DNA of 64,000 nucleotides from Bacillus sp. RO1 (GTDB taxonomy: Bacteria; Bacillota; Bacilli; Bacillales; Bacillaceae_I): the NCBI RefSeq assembly GCF_012524115.1, contig NZ_JAAZWB010000087.1:230796-294795 (forward strand), given 5' to 3'. Positions 8,531 through 17,270 of this stretch are shown here, one piece after another. The notes beneath the pieces are model-generated. The model was given only the letters and a program-made list of their open reading frames with translations. It was not told the origin of the DNA and ran no database searches. The translations under genes and the position numbers were made by a program. Every line of letters starts with the position of its first letter. Position 1 is the stretch's first letter.

Positions 8531-9281
8531 CGCTCTCTTCCTCCTTTCCTGTAACAGTAGCCCGCTCCACCACAATATCCTGAATTACCTCATGGCGGCT
8601 TAACGGCTCTATTAACAAAATATCCTCTCCGGACCGTTGCCTTTTCCGAACTTCGCGCTCGACTTCACTTAACAACAAGCCCGCGAACAATAGATATGGC
8701 ACCACTAGAACTCTGCCATCTGCCTCCAAACTCATCCTCTCCACACCCTCGGCAAACAATGGCGTGGTAGCCGCCAAATAACAGACAATCACTTGTGAAA
8801 TGCCTAATTTCTCAGCAAGCCCAGTTTTTATCTCCGCAAAAGCCTTATGAATAGCGGGATCACTACTCCCCCTCCCAACCAGCAAAACAGAATCGGTAGC
8901 ATCCACCATCCCAACCGCCGACCTCACCAATTCACTAATTGCTTCTACAATCCGCTCCTGCACCCCAAAAGCAGGGGCAATCTCTACGCTGACCTGCGGA
9001 TATTTCACTCGAAGTGGCTCTAGCGCTTCTGGAATATCCTCTTTTATATGTCCTGCTGTTAAAAGAAAGATAGGAACGACGGTGATTTCGGTTGCACCTT
9101 TTGCCACACAGCGCTCGAATCCTTCTGGGATGTATGGTTCGGTCAATTCCAGAAAACTGATTTCCTGGATTGGTGCATGTGTATCCACTCTAGCAATGAC
9201 CCGCCCCAAGAATTCTTTCGCTTCCCGAGCGCCTTTTTTCGACCGCGTTCCATGCCCTACATACAAAATGGCTTTCGTCAC
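8511..9281 (-). CDS. sirB: sirohydrochlorin ferrochelatase (SirB/CbiX)
   Basis: This enzyme inserts Fe2+ into sirohydrochlorin, the last step to siroheme. The 256-residue protein has two CbiX-like halves. The first has ILYVGHGTRSKKGAREAKEF, whose histidine is a metal ligand and catalytic base, and VPIFLLTAGHIKEDIP, the second conserved histidine. The second half carries LLVGRGSSDP and VVPYLLFAGLL. It lies in the siroheme block between the methyltransferase and sirC of the sulfate operon, supplying the cofactor for the sulfite reductase encoded upstream. Confidence 0.92.
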   Translation of the reverse strand: MTKAILYVGHGTRSKKGAREAKEFLGRVIARVDTHAPIQEISFLELTEPYIPEGFERCVAKGATEITVVPIFLLTAGHIKEDIPEALEPLRVKYPQVSVEIAPAFGVQERIVEAISELVRSAVGMVDATDSVLLVGRGSSDPAIHKAFAEIKTGLAEKLGISQVIVCYLAATTPLFAEGVERMSLEADGRVLVVPYLLFAGLLLSEVEREVRKRQRSGEDILLIEPLSRHEVIQDIVVERATVTGKEEESVATVDH

Positions 9282-9296
9282 AAAACCCGCTCCCTT

Positions 9297-10073
9297 CTAT
9301 CCGTACACTACCGGCAAGTGTGGCGCGACTTCCTCTTCGAACCAGTGTAACTTCTCATGCAGCTTCACCACTTCCCCGATCACAATCATGCTCGGATTGG
9401 AGATGTTGGCATCCTTCACTTTTCGCTCAATGTTGGCAAGTGTGCCAACGACGGTCCGCTGTTCCTTCAGCGTTCCCCAGTGGACAAGGGCAATCGGAGT
9501 TTTAGAAGACTTCCCATTTTCCTGTAGCCGCTTAAGTATATTGGGAAGCTGCGAAACCCCCATGTACACACAGATTGTATCCACGGCATGCGCAAGATTT
9601 GCCCACTGATGCTCCGCTTCCTTGTCACCTGCCTGGTGTCCTGTGACGAATGCGAAACTTTTGCTTAAGGTCCGGTGGGTAACAGGAATGCCGGCGTAGG
9701 CAGCCGCTCCGATTCCAGCAGTTATCCCCGGTATGACTTCAAAAGGGACATCCTGTTTGAAGCATTCTTCTGCCTCCTCGCCGCCACGGCCGAACACGAA
9801 CGGGTCTCCTCCTTTCAAGCGCACGACCTGCAAGCCTTTTTTCGCATATTTTACGAGAAAATGATTAATCGTTTCCTGCTTCATCGTATGGTAATGGGGC
9901 AGCTTTCCGCAGTAGACAAGCTGCGCCTCTTTTTTTGCATAGTTTAGTAGTTCAGGGTTCACCAGGCGGTCATAGAGGATGACATCCGCCTGCTCGAGTA
10001 GGCGCAACCCCTTCACTGTAATCAATTCGGGATCCCCGGGACCCGCTCCCACCAAATATACTTTTCCGGTCAT
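9297..10073 (-). CDS. cobA: uroporphyrinogen-III C-methyltransferase (SUMT)
   Basis: This enzyme methylates uroporphyrinogen III twice with S-adenosylmethionine to give precorrin-2, the first committed step to siroheme. At 258 residues it is the stand-alone form. Family signatures are clear: VYLVGAGPGDPELITVKG at the N-terminus, RLKGGDPFVFGRGGEEAE and PGITAGIGAAAYAGIPVTHR. It is the first of three adjacent siroheme genes. The corresponding B. subtilis gene is ylnD (also called sumT). Confidence 0.95.
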   Translation of the reverse strand: MTGKVYLVGAGPGDPELITVKGLRLLEQADVILYDRLVNPELLNYAKKEAQLVYCGKLPHYHTMKQETINHFLVKYAKKGLQVVRLKGGDPFVFGRGGEEAEECFKQDVPFEVIPGITAGIGAAAYAGIPVTHRTLSKSFAFVTGHQAGDKEAEHQWANLAHAVDTICVYMGVSQLPNILKRLQENGKSSKTPIALVHWGTLKEQRTVVGTLANIERKVKDANISNPSMIVIGEVVKLHEKLHWFEEEVAPHLPVVYG

Positions 10074-10076
10074 GCG

Positions 10077-10295
10077 CTACCACCCTTTCTCCTCTGGATC
10101 TAAAATATAGCCACTCTTTTTTCCAAGGCGCTTTTTCTCTCGTAAAATAACTTCTTTGACCTCAGGCTCCTTCAGATAAAACTTTTCAAGTTCCACATCA
10201 AGGTGTTCAAAAGCTGCTTCATCGTTCTCTGCAAAGATGACGGATACAATTTCCTTGGCCTCTATGGTCACGTCAAATCTATACAGATACGCCAT
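10077..10295 (-). CDS. DUF3906 family protein
   Basis: This 72-residue acidic/basic soluble protein starts MAYLYRFDVTIEAKEIVSVI and has no membrane segment or metal motif. I recognise it as DUF3906, a family seen next to sulfite reductase in bacilli. It overlaps the 3' end of the sulfite reductase gene by 17 bp and is followed 3 bp later by the methyltransferase, so it is translationally embedded between reductase and cofactor synthesis. A helper role for the reductase is a reasonable guess from position only. Confidence 0.8.
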   Translation of the reverse strand: MAYLYRFDVTIEAKEIVSVIFAENDEAAFEHLDVELEKFYLKEPEVKEVILREKKRLGKKSGYILDPEEKGW

Positions 10296-11910
10296 CGGTT
10301 TCTTTTCCTAAAATAGTATCTAGTACGCCTTGCAAGGTGGAAACTCCCACGCGTCCAACAAAATCAAAGAAGGATTCTCCTTTTGTTTTCTGGTCGCGGA
10401 AGTAGATTAATAGCTCCTCCAGGACATCCGTCAATTCCTCTGCCGCCACTTTCCCCTTCAGCTTTTCATTGAACTTGCCGCCTTTGTTCAAGGTACCGCC
10501 AACATAGATCTCATATGCTTCCACCATCTCTTTTTGCTCATTGCGCATTTTCATCCCCTGCAGGCCGATGTCGGCAATTTGACGCTGACCGCAGGAATTG
10601 GGGCAGCCGACCATATGAGTGCGGATGGGTACGTCCAAGCTGATGCGCTGATCAAGTTCTTCTGCAATAAGTCGCATGCGTTCCTTCGTTTCCACCAATG
10701 CCAGGTTGCAATACTCGATACCAGTGCAGGAAACCGCATGCCCGAGAAAGGAGTTCGGGTTGATGGAGATGCGTTTGAATATTGGCTCTTTTAACAGCGG
10801 CTCCACGTTTTCAGCCGGAATGTTCGGAATGATGAGATTCTGAGAGTTACAGGTTCTGATCTCCCCGTTTCCATACTTTCCTGAAATTCTCGCAAGCTCG
10901 AACACTTCTTCCGCATCCAAGCGTCCAACCGGTACGTTGAAGCCGAGGAACTTTAAGCCCTCCTGCTTTTGATCATGAATCCCGTAAAAGTAACCAGCAT
11001 TCCATTCTTCTTTTGGCTCGTCGCCTTTGGAAGGTAGCGGCCCCGTGTATTCTAGCAGCTTCTCCTTGAACTTTTCCGGCCCCCAATCGGCTACTAAAAA
11101 CTTCAAGCGTGCAAGGTGGCGCTTCTCTCGATAGCCAAAATCACGGAATATGGTGGTTACCGCAATCGCAACTTCAAGCGTTCTTTCCGGTTCTACAAAC
11201 ACATCGATGGTTTCTGCTAGAAACGGTCTGGAGGAGAGTCCGCCCCCGACCTTTAGGTGGAAGCCACTTTTCGAGACACCATCTATCGTTTTTGTAGCCG
11301 GTGTAAAAGAAACACAGTTGATTTCCGCATTCGATGCATTCTTCGTATTGGCACTGATGGACATCTTGTATTTTCGCGGCAGGTTAGAGAAGTCCTCATT
11401 CTTCTGGAAGAAATCATAGACCTCTTTTACAATCGCCGTTGTGTCAAAAAGCTCGTCAGGATCAAGGCCCGCAATCGGGTTGCCGACAATGGTACGGGTG
11501 ATATCTCCGCATGCTCCTGCACTGGAAAGTCCCACAGCTTCAAGACGATCGAAAATGTCCGGAATTTGCTCTATCTCCAACCAATGGAATTGGATTGCCT
11601 GCCTTGTGGTGATATCAAAAACACCACGGCCATAATCCCGCGCGATGCCTGCCAATGCTTCCACCTGCGGCTTGGTGAGAATGCCGGACGGAACATTGAC
11701 CCTCATCATAAAATAACCATCCTCTTTTGGACGCTGCAGATAAAGGCCTGCCCATTTAAACAAGTCCCATTGCTCCTTAGGAATGGAGTCGAATCCATTT
11801 TTCGCGTAATGCGGGATGTCATCGAGAATTCGAAGACCATCCTTCTCCAGTTTTGCTTTTTCCGTCTTGTTGATTTTTTCGTTATCGGCCCAGTGTTTTA
11901 CATATGCCAT
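10279..11910 (-). CDS. siroheme/[4Fe-4S] sulfite (or nitrite) reductase, single-subunit ferredoxin type
   Basis: This 543-residue enzyme reduces sulfite to sulfide with six electrons. It has the two half-repeats of the nitrite/sulfite reductase fold. The siroheme-cluster cysteines are visible as SCTGIEYCNLA and GCPNSCGQRQIADIG near residues 395-440 (CX5C ... CX3C). The sequence resembles ferredoxin-dependent enzymes (NirA/Sir) and not the NADPH-linked CysI that needs a CysJ flavoprotein; no cysJ is present. Its place between cysC and the siroheme genes in an S-box operon argues for sulfite as substrate. Nitrite cannot be excluded from sequence alone. Confidence 0.9.
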   Translation of the reverse strand: MAYVKHWADNEKINKTEKAKLEKDGLRILDDIPHYAKNGFDSIPKEQWDLFKWAGLYLQRPKEDGYFMMRVNVPSGILTKPQVEALAGIARDYGRGVFDITTRQAIQFHWLEIEQIPDIFDRLEAVGLSSAGACGDITRTIVGNPIAGLDPDELFDTTAIVKEVYDFFQKNEDFSNLPRKYKMSISANTKNASNAEINCVSFTPATKTIDGVSKSGFHLKVGGGLSSRPFLAETIDVFVEPERTLEVAIAVTTIFRDFGYREKRHLARLKFLVADWGPEKFKEKLLEYTGPLPSKGDEPKEEWNAGYFYGIHDQKQEGLKFLGFNVPVGRLDAEEVFELARISGKYGNGEIRTCNSQNLIIPNIPAENVEPLLKEPIFKRISINPNSFLGHAVSCTGIEYCNLALVETKERMRLIAEELDQRISLDVPIRTHMVGCPNSCGQRQIADIGLQGMKMRNEQKEMVEAYEIYVGGTLNKGGKFNEKLKGKVAAEELTDVLEELLIYFRDQKTKGESFFDFVGRVGVSTLQGVLDTILGKETDGVSV

Positions 11911-11924
11911 AAGTGGAACCCCCT

Positions 11925-12527
11925 TTAAATAATTTTTTGGTTTCTTAAGTATTGGAGTATCGTGTTGACGGCTTCTTCCACGGTCTGTGTGCCGGATGCG
12001 ATAGTGATTTCTGCTTGTGGCGGCTTTTCGTACGGTGAATCAATACCGGTAAAATCCTTGATTTCCCCGCGTCTCGCCTTCGCATACAGTTGTTTCGGAT
12101 CTCTTTTTTCACATTCCTCCAACGGGCAGTCCACAAATACTTCAATGAACTCTCCCCTTTCAAACAGTTTTCTCACCTGATCCCGGTCTACTTGGAAGGG
12201 AGAGATGAATGCGGTCGTCACAATCTTGCCGCTGTCCACGAAAAGCTTTGCCACTTCCCCAATGCGACGAATGTTTTCGTTGCGGTCCGCATCTGAAAAT
12301 CCTAAATCTTTGTTAAGTCCATGGCGGACATTGTCTCCGTCCAATACATACTCGTTAATGCTTTGGCGATATAATTCTGTGGATACTGCATTAGCGATGG
12401 TCGATTTACCGGATCCCGATAGGCCGGTGAACCAGAGGACACAACTGCCATGCCCGTTCTGAGCACGGCGCTCCTCTTTTGTGATGGCCTGTTCGTGCCA
12501 GGTGATGTTGGTGGCTTTAGAACTCAT
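11925..12527 (-). CDS. cysC: adenylyl-sulfate (APS) kinase
   Basis: This enzyme phosphorylates APS to PAPS. The 200-residue P-loop kinase has Walker [10 protein letters not shown] near residue 37, [27 protein letters not shown] and TAFISPF typical of the family. [26 protein letters not shown] covers the substrate lid. It lies 15 bp after sat. Having APS kinase together with CysH means reduction may proceed through PAPS, although related bacillary CysH enzymes can use both forms. Confidence 0.96.
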   Translation of the reverse strand: MSSKATNITWHEQAITKEERRAQNGHGSCVLWFTGLSGSGKSTIANAVSTELYRQSINEYVLDGDNVRHGLNKDLGFSDADRNENIRRIGEVAKLFVDSGKIVTTAFISPFQVDRDQVRKLFERGEFIEVFVDCPLEECEKRDPKQLYAKARRGEIKDFTGIDSPYEKPPQAEITIASGTQTVEEAVNTILQYLRNQKII

Positions 12528-12542
12528 TTTTCATTTCCTCCT

Positions 12543-13694
12543 TTATACGGCAGCTGTTTTCTCTTGTTTTAGCCCATCGATCAAGACCTCGATGACCTCT
12601 TTTCGACTGAAGGTGGACGGCGGAAGCTCCCCTGCTCTCAGCAGCTCCCTTACCTTCGTGCCTGATAATATGACTCTGTCTGTTGATGGATGTGGACACG
12701 TTTTATCCGAGGCCATACCCTCGCATTTATTACAGTAAAAACTATGCTCAAAAAATAATGGCTTAATGCCAAGCTCTTCCTCTGTGAACTGATGGAAAAT
12801 ATGCTGCGCATCGTAAGTACCGTAATAGTCACCAACTCCCGCATGATCCCGCCCTACTATAAAATGGGTGCAGCCGAAATTTTTCCTGGCGACGGCATGA
12901 AAAATGGCTTCTCTTGGACCTGCATAACGCATGGCCGCCGGGTAAACTGCCAGCTGGACACGGTCTGTTGGATAGTAGTTTTCTAGGAGTACACGGTAGC
13001 TTTTAAGCCTGACATCCGCAGGAATATCGTCCGATTTTGTCTCGCCTACGAGTGGGTTGAGGAAAAGCCCATCTACCGTTTCAAGCGCCGCTTTTTGGAT
13101 ATATTCATGAGCACGGTGGACTGGATTTCTCGTTTGAAAGCCGACGACCGTTTTCCAGCCTTTTTGCTCGAAAAGTTCGCGAGTTTGCTTGGGTTCAAGC
13201 CATACGTCTTGGGCTACACCTTTGTTTGGTTTTTGTGTAAGGATTACTTCCCCCGCGACGTAGATGTCGCCCCTTTCGAATAGTCGTTTGACCCCGGGGT
13301 GTGCGAGTTCTTCCGTTTTGTAGACTTCGCGGGCCTCTTTTTGGAGGTCTGGCTCATACCATTCGGAAACGGTAATAATTCCATATGTGGTTTGGTGGTG
13401 GGTCAGCTTATAGGTTTCTCCTTGTTGTAAGGTGCTTGCCACTTCTTTTGTAACCGGCAGTGTGACCGGGACAGACCAGACGATGCCGTTTGCCAGTCGC
13501 AGATTTTCTACGACAGATTCGTAGTCGGATTTAGTGAGGAATCCTGTTAGCGGACTAAAAAGGCCAACTCCTATGAGTTCCAGATCGCTTAGGGCGATGG
13601 CGTCGATTTGAATTTCTTTTGTTATGTTTGCAGTGTCATAGTTTGGTTGATAGGCTTGCACTAGTGTGCCGCCGTGTGGTTTAGGTAAGGTCAT
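12543..13694 (-). CDS. sat: sulfate adenylyltransferase (ATP sulfurylase)
   Basis: This enzyme activates sulfate with ATP to APS and pyrophosphate. The 383-residue protein is the single-polypeptide form without a fused kinase. The nucleotide motifs [12 protein letters not shown] and [17 protein letters not shown] carry the HxxH-type and arginine residues of the active site, and [18 protein letters not shown] is the short cysteine-containing segment common in this group. It is separated from cysP upstream by a 359-bp gap containing a 21-bp-period repeat array. Confidence 0.96.
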   Translation of the reverse strand: MTLPKPHGGTLVQAYQPNYDTANITKEIQIDAIALSDLELIGVGLFSPLTGFLTKSDYESVVENLRLANGIVWSVPVTLPVTKEVASTLQQGETYKLTHHQTTYGIITVSEWYEPDLQKEAREVYKTEELAHPGVKRLFERGDIYVAGEVILTQKPNKGVAQDVWLEPKQTRELFEQKGWKTVVGFQTRNPVHRAHEYIQKAALETVDGLFLNPLVGETKSDDIPADVRLKSYRVLLENYYPTDRVQLAVYPAAMRYAGPREAIFHAVARKNFGCTHFIVGRDHAGVGDYYGTYDAQHIFHQFTEEELGIKPLFFEHSFYCNKCEGMASDKTCPHPSTDRVILSGTKVRELLRAGELPPSTFSRKEVIEVLIDGLKQEKTAAV

Positions 13695-13763
13695 TGTTTG
13701 TTTCCCTCTCTTTTTTGTGGATTTTTGGTTAGAAATCTATGATTTTTTGGTGATTTGAAATCG

Positions 13764-13985
13764 TTCGGTCAAACTTCGGGCATGTTCGGACAAATTTACA
13801 GCTAATTTAGGTGCTGTTCGGTCAACTGTTAGAATGCTTCGGTTACTTTTGACTGGGGGTTCGGTCATTTGGAAAATTGGTTCGGACAATTTGACGAAAT
13901 CTTCGGTCATTTTAAGCGAAACTTCGGTCAACTTTGGCAAATCTATGGTCACTTTCGCAAAAACTTCGGACATTTGCTCTCTGTG
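13764..13985. repeat. 21-bp-period array, core TTCGGTCA/TTCGGACA (about 10 units)
   Basis: Cores TTCGG(T/A)CA occur at 13764, 13785, 13817, 13838, 13860, 13881, 13902, 13923, 13944 (TATGGTCA) and 13965. Most steps are exactly 21 bp, with one 22-bp and one 32-bp step. The spacers are AT-rich and vary. The array fills most of the cysP-sat gap inside the operon transcript. Because the period is a multiple of three, long open frames run through it on both strands; I do not regard them as genes. Confidence 0.85.
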
Positions 13986-14053
13986 ACCCCATATCTCTCA
14001 GCCAGACCACGCTTCGCAACCAAAATCCTAAACTCCTATTCCAAAATCATCCA

Positions 14054-15136
14054 TCATTCCTTACTCCCTCCCGAAACCGCCGCCGCACCAGAGCCAGCTC
14101 CTGATCCACCAGTTCGCTGCATCAAAAACTTCACTCCAAACACCGAAACCAGCACGCCGATCATCGCAATCACCGGATACACATTCTGCTCAATCAACAG
14201 CTGAATCAGCGTGTAGGATAGCACCATCGATAGCACCGGCGATACCACCCACACAACCAGAAGCTGCACGACAATATCTTTTTTCAAAACAGACCTGCCC
14301 TGCTTCACATAGCCAATCCCGATAATCGATGACGTCGTAATCTGAGTCAGGGGGACTGGTATACCAAACACAGAAGCGACTGTCACAATCCCTGCCCCTG
14401 TCCCCGAAATCACACACCCTTCCTCCAGGCGCAGCTTTGTAATCTTCTTGCCGTTCGTTTCCATGACACGTTGACCAAGTAATATCGCGCCTAAAGCAAC
14501 AAATAGTCCTCCCCAGAGGATTCCCTGTCCAGTGCTCATGATGCCTGCTCCTACAAGCGGTCCCACTGCATTTGCGACATTGTTCATCCCTGCTGAAAAT
14601 GCTTCAAACACACCCATCACCACAACCAGCACGGACAATACCCGAACTGCCCGTGATGATTTTACCCAATGATCTATGACTTTATTTTTCAACACCCAGG
14701 TCGCCCCAATTGCTAATATAAACGCCAGAACCGGTGTCAGCAGCCAAAACAAAACGATCCAGGCGAGCTTTCCGACAAACACAGATTGATAGACAATTCC
14801 CGCGCCAACGACCGAGCCGACCGTCACTTCACTAGTGGAAAGCGGGATTCCGAATACATTTGCTAAAAATAAAGACAGGGCCGCTGATGCAATCACAATC
14901 AATGCAATGGTAACCGTAAAGGTACTCTGTGGGACAATGCCACTTCCCATCGTCTTAACGACCTCTCCGCCGCCAAGCCATGCCCCAAAGAACACCGCAA
15001 TTCCGCATAGCACTAAGGCCACATTCCTTTTGACCACTCCTGATCCATACGCAATTCCCATGGATGCCGCCGCACCGCTCGCCCCAATATTCATGGCGAA
15101 GAATAGACCAACGATAACGGCCATTGTCACTAACAT
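14054..15136 (-). CDS. cysP: sulfate permease, PiT-like (CysP)
   Basis: This 360-residue integral membrane protein belongs to the inorganic phosphate transporter family and imports sulfate, probably with protons. The N-terminal segment GLFFAMNIGASGAAASMGIAYG and the inverted second repeat VFEAFSAGMNNVANAVGPLVGAG are the two signature regions. About ten hydrophobic helices are visible and the tail is Gly/Ser rich. The B. subtilis CysP has the same N-terminal motif and operon position. It lies directly after cysH. Confidence 0.93.
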   Translation of the reverse strand: MLVTMAVIVGLFFAMNIGASGAAASMGIAYGSGVVKRNVALVLCGIAVFFGAWLGGGEVVKTMGSGIVPQSTFTVTIALIVIASAALSLFLANVFGIPLSTSEVTVGSVVGAGIVYQSVFVGKLAWIVLFWLLTPVLAFILAIGATWVLKNKVIDHWVKSSRAVRVLSVLVVVMGVFEAFSAGMNNVANAVGPLVGAGIMSTGQGILWGGLFVALGAILLGQRVMETNGKKITKLRLEEGCVISGTGAGIVTVASVFGIPVPLTQITTSSIIGIGYVKQGRSVLKKDIVVQLLVVWVVSPVLSMVLSYTLIQLLIEQNVYPVIAMIGVLVSVFGVKFLMQRTGGSGAGSGAAAVSGGSKE

Positions 15137-15166
15137 GCTTTTTCCTCCTTCATCTCACAGCCACTC

Positions 15167-15883
15167 TTAGTTTGTATGCAGGCCACACTCCGTCTTCCCG
15201 CTACCCGCCCAACGGCCAGCTCGGGAATCACCGTCTGTGCCAACTGCCTGTGTACAGGGAAAGCAGCCGATGCTCGGATACCCTTGATCATGAAGCTCGT
15301 TATAGGGAAGTCCCCGGGTCCGGATATAGTCCCACACATCCTCCCATGTCCAATGAATGAGAGGGCAGATTTTAATATTTTGGAATTTATCATCCCGGTT
15401 GAGGAAGTTTGTGCTGGCACGTGTTGGTGACTGCTCCCTCCTAAGCCCAGAAATCCATGCCTTTTTTGGCGTGAGTGCTTCTCTTAATGGTTCAACCTTG
15501 CGAATTTGGCAGCATTGGCCGGGGTCCCTTTTCCAAAGGGCGGTGCCATGTGCCACGGCTTGTTCATCCAAGGTTAGCGCTGGTTTCTTCTTTTCAATCT
15601 GCAAAGTTGGGTATCTACTTTCTATCTCCTTAATGACCTGATAGGTTTCTGGAAAATGCAGATCGGTATCTAAAAATACAATTTTCGCATCGGGCTTTAC
15701 CTTTTGAATGAGGTCGATTAAAACCACTGCCTCTGCCCCAAAGCTTGAGGCATAGATGATTTCATCGGATTCATAAGTTCCAAACGCCCATTTCAATACC
15801 GCGGTCGCCCCTTTTGAGTCATCATCAACCTCGAAGATGGACGAGGTCTCCTTCCAGTTTTCATACGTTATTTTCTGGTTCAT
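15167..15883 (-). CDS. cysH: phosphoadenylyl/adenylyl-sulfate reductase
   Basis: This enzyme reduces PAPS or APS to sulfite using thioredoxin. I chose the ATG at 15883 (238 residues), which follows AAAGGAGC; an open frame continues 25 codons upstream but lacks homology. The PP-loop region is IIYASSFGAEAV, then FLDTDLHFPETY. The cysteine pair in GQCCQIRK and the pair CFPC at about 207-210 are the ligands of a [4Fe-4S] cluster, and ECGLH near the C-terminus holds the catalytic cysteine. The cluster type is typical of enzymes that accept APS. Confidence 0.95.
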   Translation of the reverse strand: MNQKITYENWKETSSIFEVDDDSKGATAVLKWAFGTYESDEIIYASSFGAEAVVLIDLIQKVKPDAKIVFLDTDLHFPETYQVIKEIESRYPTLQIEKKKPALTLDEQAVAHGTALWKRDPGQCCQIRKVEPLREALTPKKAWISGLRREQSPTRASTNFLNRDDKFQNIKICPLIHWTWEDVWDYIRTRGLPYNELHDQGYPSIGCFPCTQAVGTDGDSRAGRWAGSGKTECGLHTN

Positions 15884-16028
15884 ACTGTTATTGCTCCTTT
15901 CTTTTCCAATGAAAAAAGGCAGCCCTTTTACAAGTGCTGGCTGGTAGTTCCAAGCCAAGCATCATGTAAAAAGACCGCCTCCAGTTTGTCTGGTCAGCGA
16001 GTGTTTATTATTAATTTCTATTAAACAC

Positions 16029-16150
16029 GCTGTTGATTTCCGTACCTGCTTTCGCTTTCCTTGGGGCGCTTGTGGAGCGTCCTCGGCAAGCCTCCGGGGT
16101 CTCCCCTAAGCGTTTCCTCCCGGTGGAGTCTGCGCCCTGTACTCCAATCT
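16029..16150. repeat. dispersed ~130-bp intergenic element, copy A
   Basis: The segment starts GCTGTTGATTTCCG and ends near TGTACTCCAATC. It contains the family blocks CGCTTTCC, GGGGC, CCTC, GGGGTCTC and GGAGTCT seen in six other copies in this window. It lies between yezD and cysH inside the sulfate operon, and its right end abuts the yezD stop codon. Copy B (35781) shows the complete ends. Confidence 0.8.
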
Positions 16151-16295
16151 ATTTTTTCTGAAGGCGAACCTTCTCATTTTTTTCTATCTGAATGACTTTC
16201 CCATCCTGTACGACTAGGGTGATAGATCCAAATTTGATTGATTGCAGCATTCTTTCCAAGTGGGTAACAACTTCTTCCCATTCCGAGTTTGCCAG
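16149..16295 (-). CDS. yezD: YezD family small protein (CTG start)
   Basis: A 48-residue open frame reads from CTG at 16295. It contains WEEVVTHLERMLQ, then FGSITLVVQDGKVIQIEKNE and a basic end. I recognise the second half as the YezD (DUF2292) family, small proteins found ahead of sulfur genes in bacilli. No ATG, GTG or TTG lies in frame; GGAGG ends eight bases before the CTG, which decides the start. It is the first gene after the S-box, before cysH. The function is unknown. The unusual start could also mean decay of the N-terminus. Confidence 0.7.
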   Translation of the reverse strand: MANSEWEEVVTHLERMLQSIKFGSITLVVQDGKVIQIEKNEKVRLQKK

Positions 16296-16321
16296 TTGGT
16301 TCGCCTCCGTTTCATCACATA

Positions 16322-16475
16322 AAAAACGCCTCTCCCATTATGGAAAAGGCGCATATATGTAAGTGCACCTTATCTTCCAAAATGGGTATCCATTTTGCTG
16401 GAATTGGCACCTTGCTGTTCGCAGGTTGCCGGGCTTCAACGGGCCAGTCCCTCAGCCGCTCTAGATAAGCGTCAA
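16322..16475 (-). promoter_or_regulatory. SAM-I (S-box) riboswitch with terminator
   Basis: On the minus strand the aptamer begins CTTATCTAGAG, continues with GGCTGAGGGACTGGCCC and GAAGCCCGGCAACC, and closes P1 with AGATAAGG (16368-16376). This is the SAM-I class. The expression platform is a hairpin CGCCTTTT ... GAGAGGCG followed by six Ts at 16322-16327. High SAM should end transcription before yezD-cysH-cysP-sat-cysC and the siroheme genes. Confidence 0.95.
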
Positions 16476-16501
16476 TTTAAGTTGTGTTTTTGTTAAAATT
16501 A

Positions 16502-16529
16502 ATCCTACCATACTTATATGAATTGTCAA
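16502..16529 (-). promoter_or_regulatory. sigma-A promoter of the S-box operon
   Basis: The minus strand has TTGACA (16524-16529) and TAGGAT (16502-16507) with a 16-bp spacer, about 30 bp upstream of the aptamer. Confidence 0.6.
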
Positions 16530-16591
16530 CAAAGTTATTGACTGTTTTTTTAGATTTTTTTATTTTTGGGAGGTTGGTCCTAGTCAGCTGC

Positions 16592-17122
16592 TCATTCCCC
16601 AATTTTTTTAAGCTTGGTTTCGGAATCAATGATGACCGCTTGATAGGAATCGCCTGAGGTGGTTTCAAAGAGAACCCCTTGGATGGTTTCTTCTTGTTTT
16701 TCAAGATTCGCCAATTCCATTTTTGTTAATTCTTCAGGATCAAACGTCACTTTCCCTTCCAGCTTAAATTGCCCGTCGCCTATTTCCTCCGCCATTTCGA
16801 TTTCATGGTCGAGCATACGCTCCTCTAACCATCCGGCAAGTAAGGGTTCTACTGTATCTTTTACTATTTTCAATCTATCATTATACGTAAGAATCATGGA
16901 GTAGCGGACATATTGAACTGTTTCATACTCATTCCCACCCATGCCAACGGAAGTTGAGGAAATGGTGAATTCAGGGTCTGGTTCAGTTTGAGCGAACATG
17001 TTACAGCCGGTTAATACAATGGTGAGGCAACACAAAACAGCTAGCCTTTTAAAACTAACACCGCGTTTATTCCTCATAAAACCTACTATTGAAAAAATCC
17101 CCTCACACATACTATCCTTCAT
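16592..17122 (-). CDS. predicted lipoprotein of unknown function
   Basis: This is a 176-residue protein from an ATG preceded by AGGAGGGG. After a long basic N-terminal region comes the hydrophobic segment LAVLCCLTIVLTGC with lipobox VLTGC near residue 39, so it is probably anchored outside the membrane. An inner Met at residue 16 would give a more usual signal peptide, but it lacks a binding site. The mature part is acidic with two long amphipathic regions (LTYNDRLKIVKDTV..., ELTKMELANLEKQEE). I do not recognise a family. It is divergent in function from both neighbours and has no clear operon partner. Confidence 0.7.
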   Translation of the reverse strand: MKDSMCEGIFSIVGFMRNKRGVSFKRLAVLCCLTIVLTGCNMFAQTEPDPEFTISSTSVGMGGNEYETVQYVRYSMILTYNDRLKIVKDTVEPLLAGWLEERMLDHEIEMAEEIGDGQFKLEGKVTFDPEELTKMELANLEKQEETIQGVLFETTSGDSYQAVIIDSETKLKKIGE

Positions 17123-17230
17123 ACTAACCCCTCCTGTTTGGCGTTCCCATTTTACTAAACATTAACATATTTTTCCTTGAACGTGTTGCAATAATGTAAA
17201 AATGATGCGAGATTCCTATTGGAAGAAATC

Positions 17231-17270
17231 CAAAAAAATAAGCAGCGGCATCACTCACCGCTGCTTATTT
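17231..17270 (-). terminator. terminator of dgkB
   Basis: AATAAGCAGCGG and CCGCTGCTTATT form a 12-bp stem, followed on the minus strand by seven Ts, immediately after the dgkB stop. Confidence 0.9.

Noticed and set aside
9082..9609. A 175-residue plus-strand frame over sirB and cobA
   Set aside because: It is antisense to two well-supported genes with complete motifs and has no binding site.
13737..14204. Open frames of 78 residues (minus) and 111 residues (plus) across the cysP-sat gap
   Set aside because: They exist because the 21-bp repeat is a multiple of three. Their products are simple heptad repeats without a ribosome binding site or known family.
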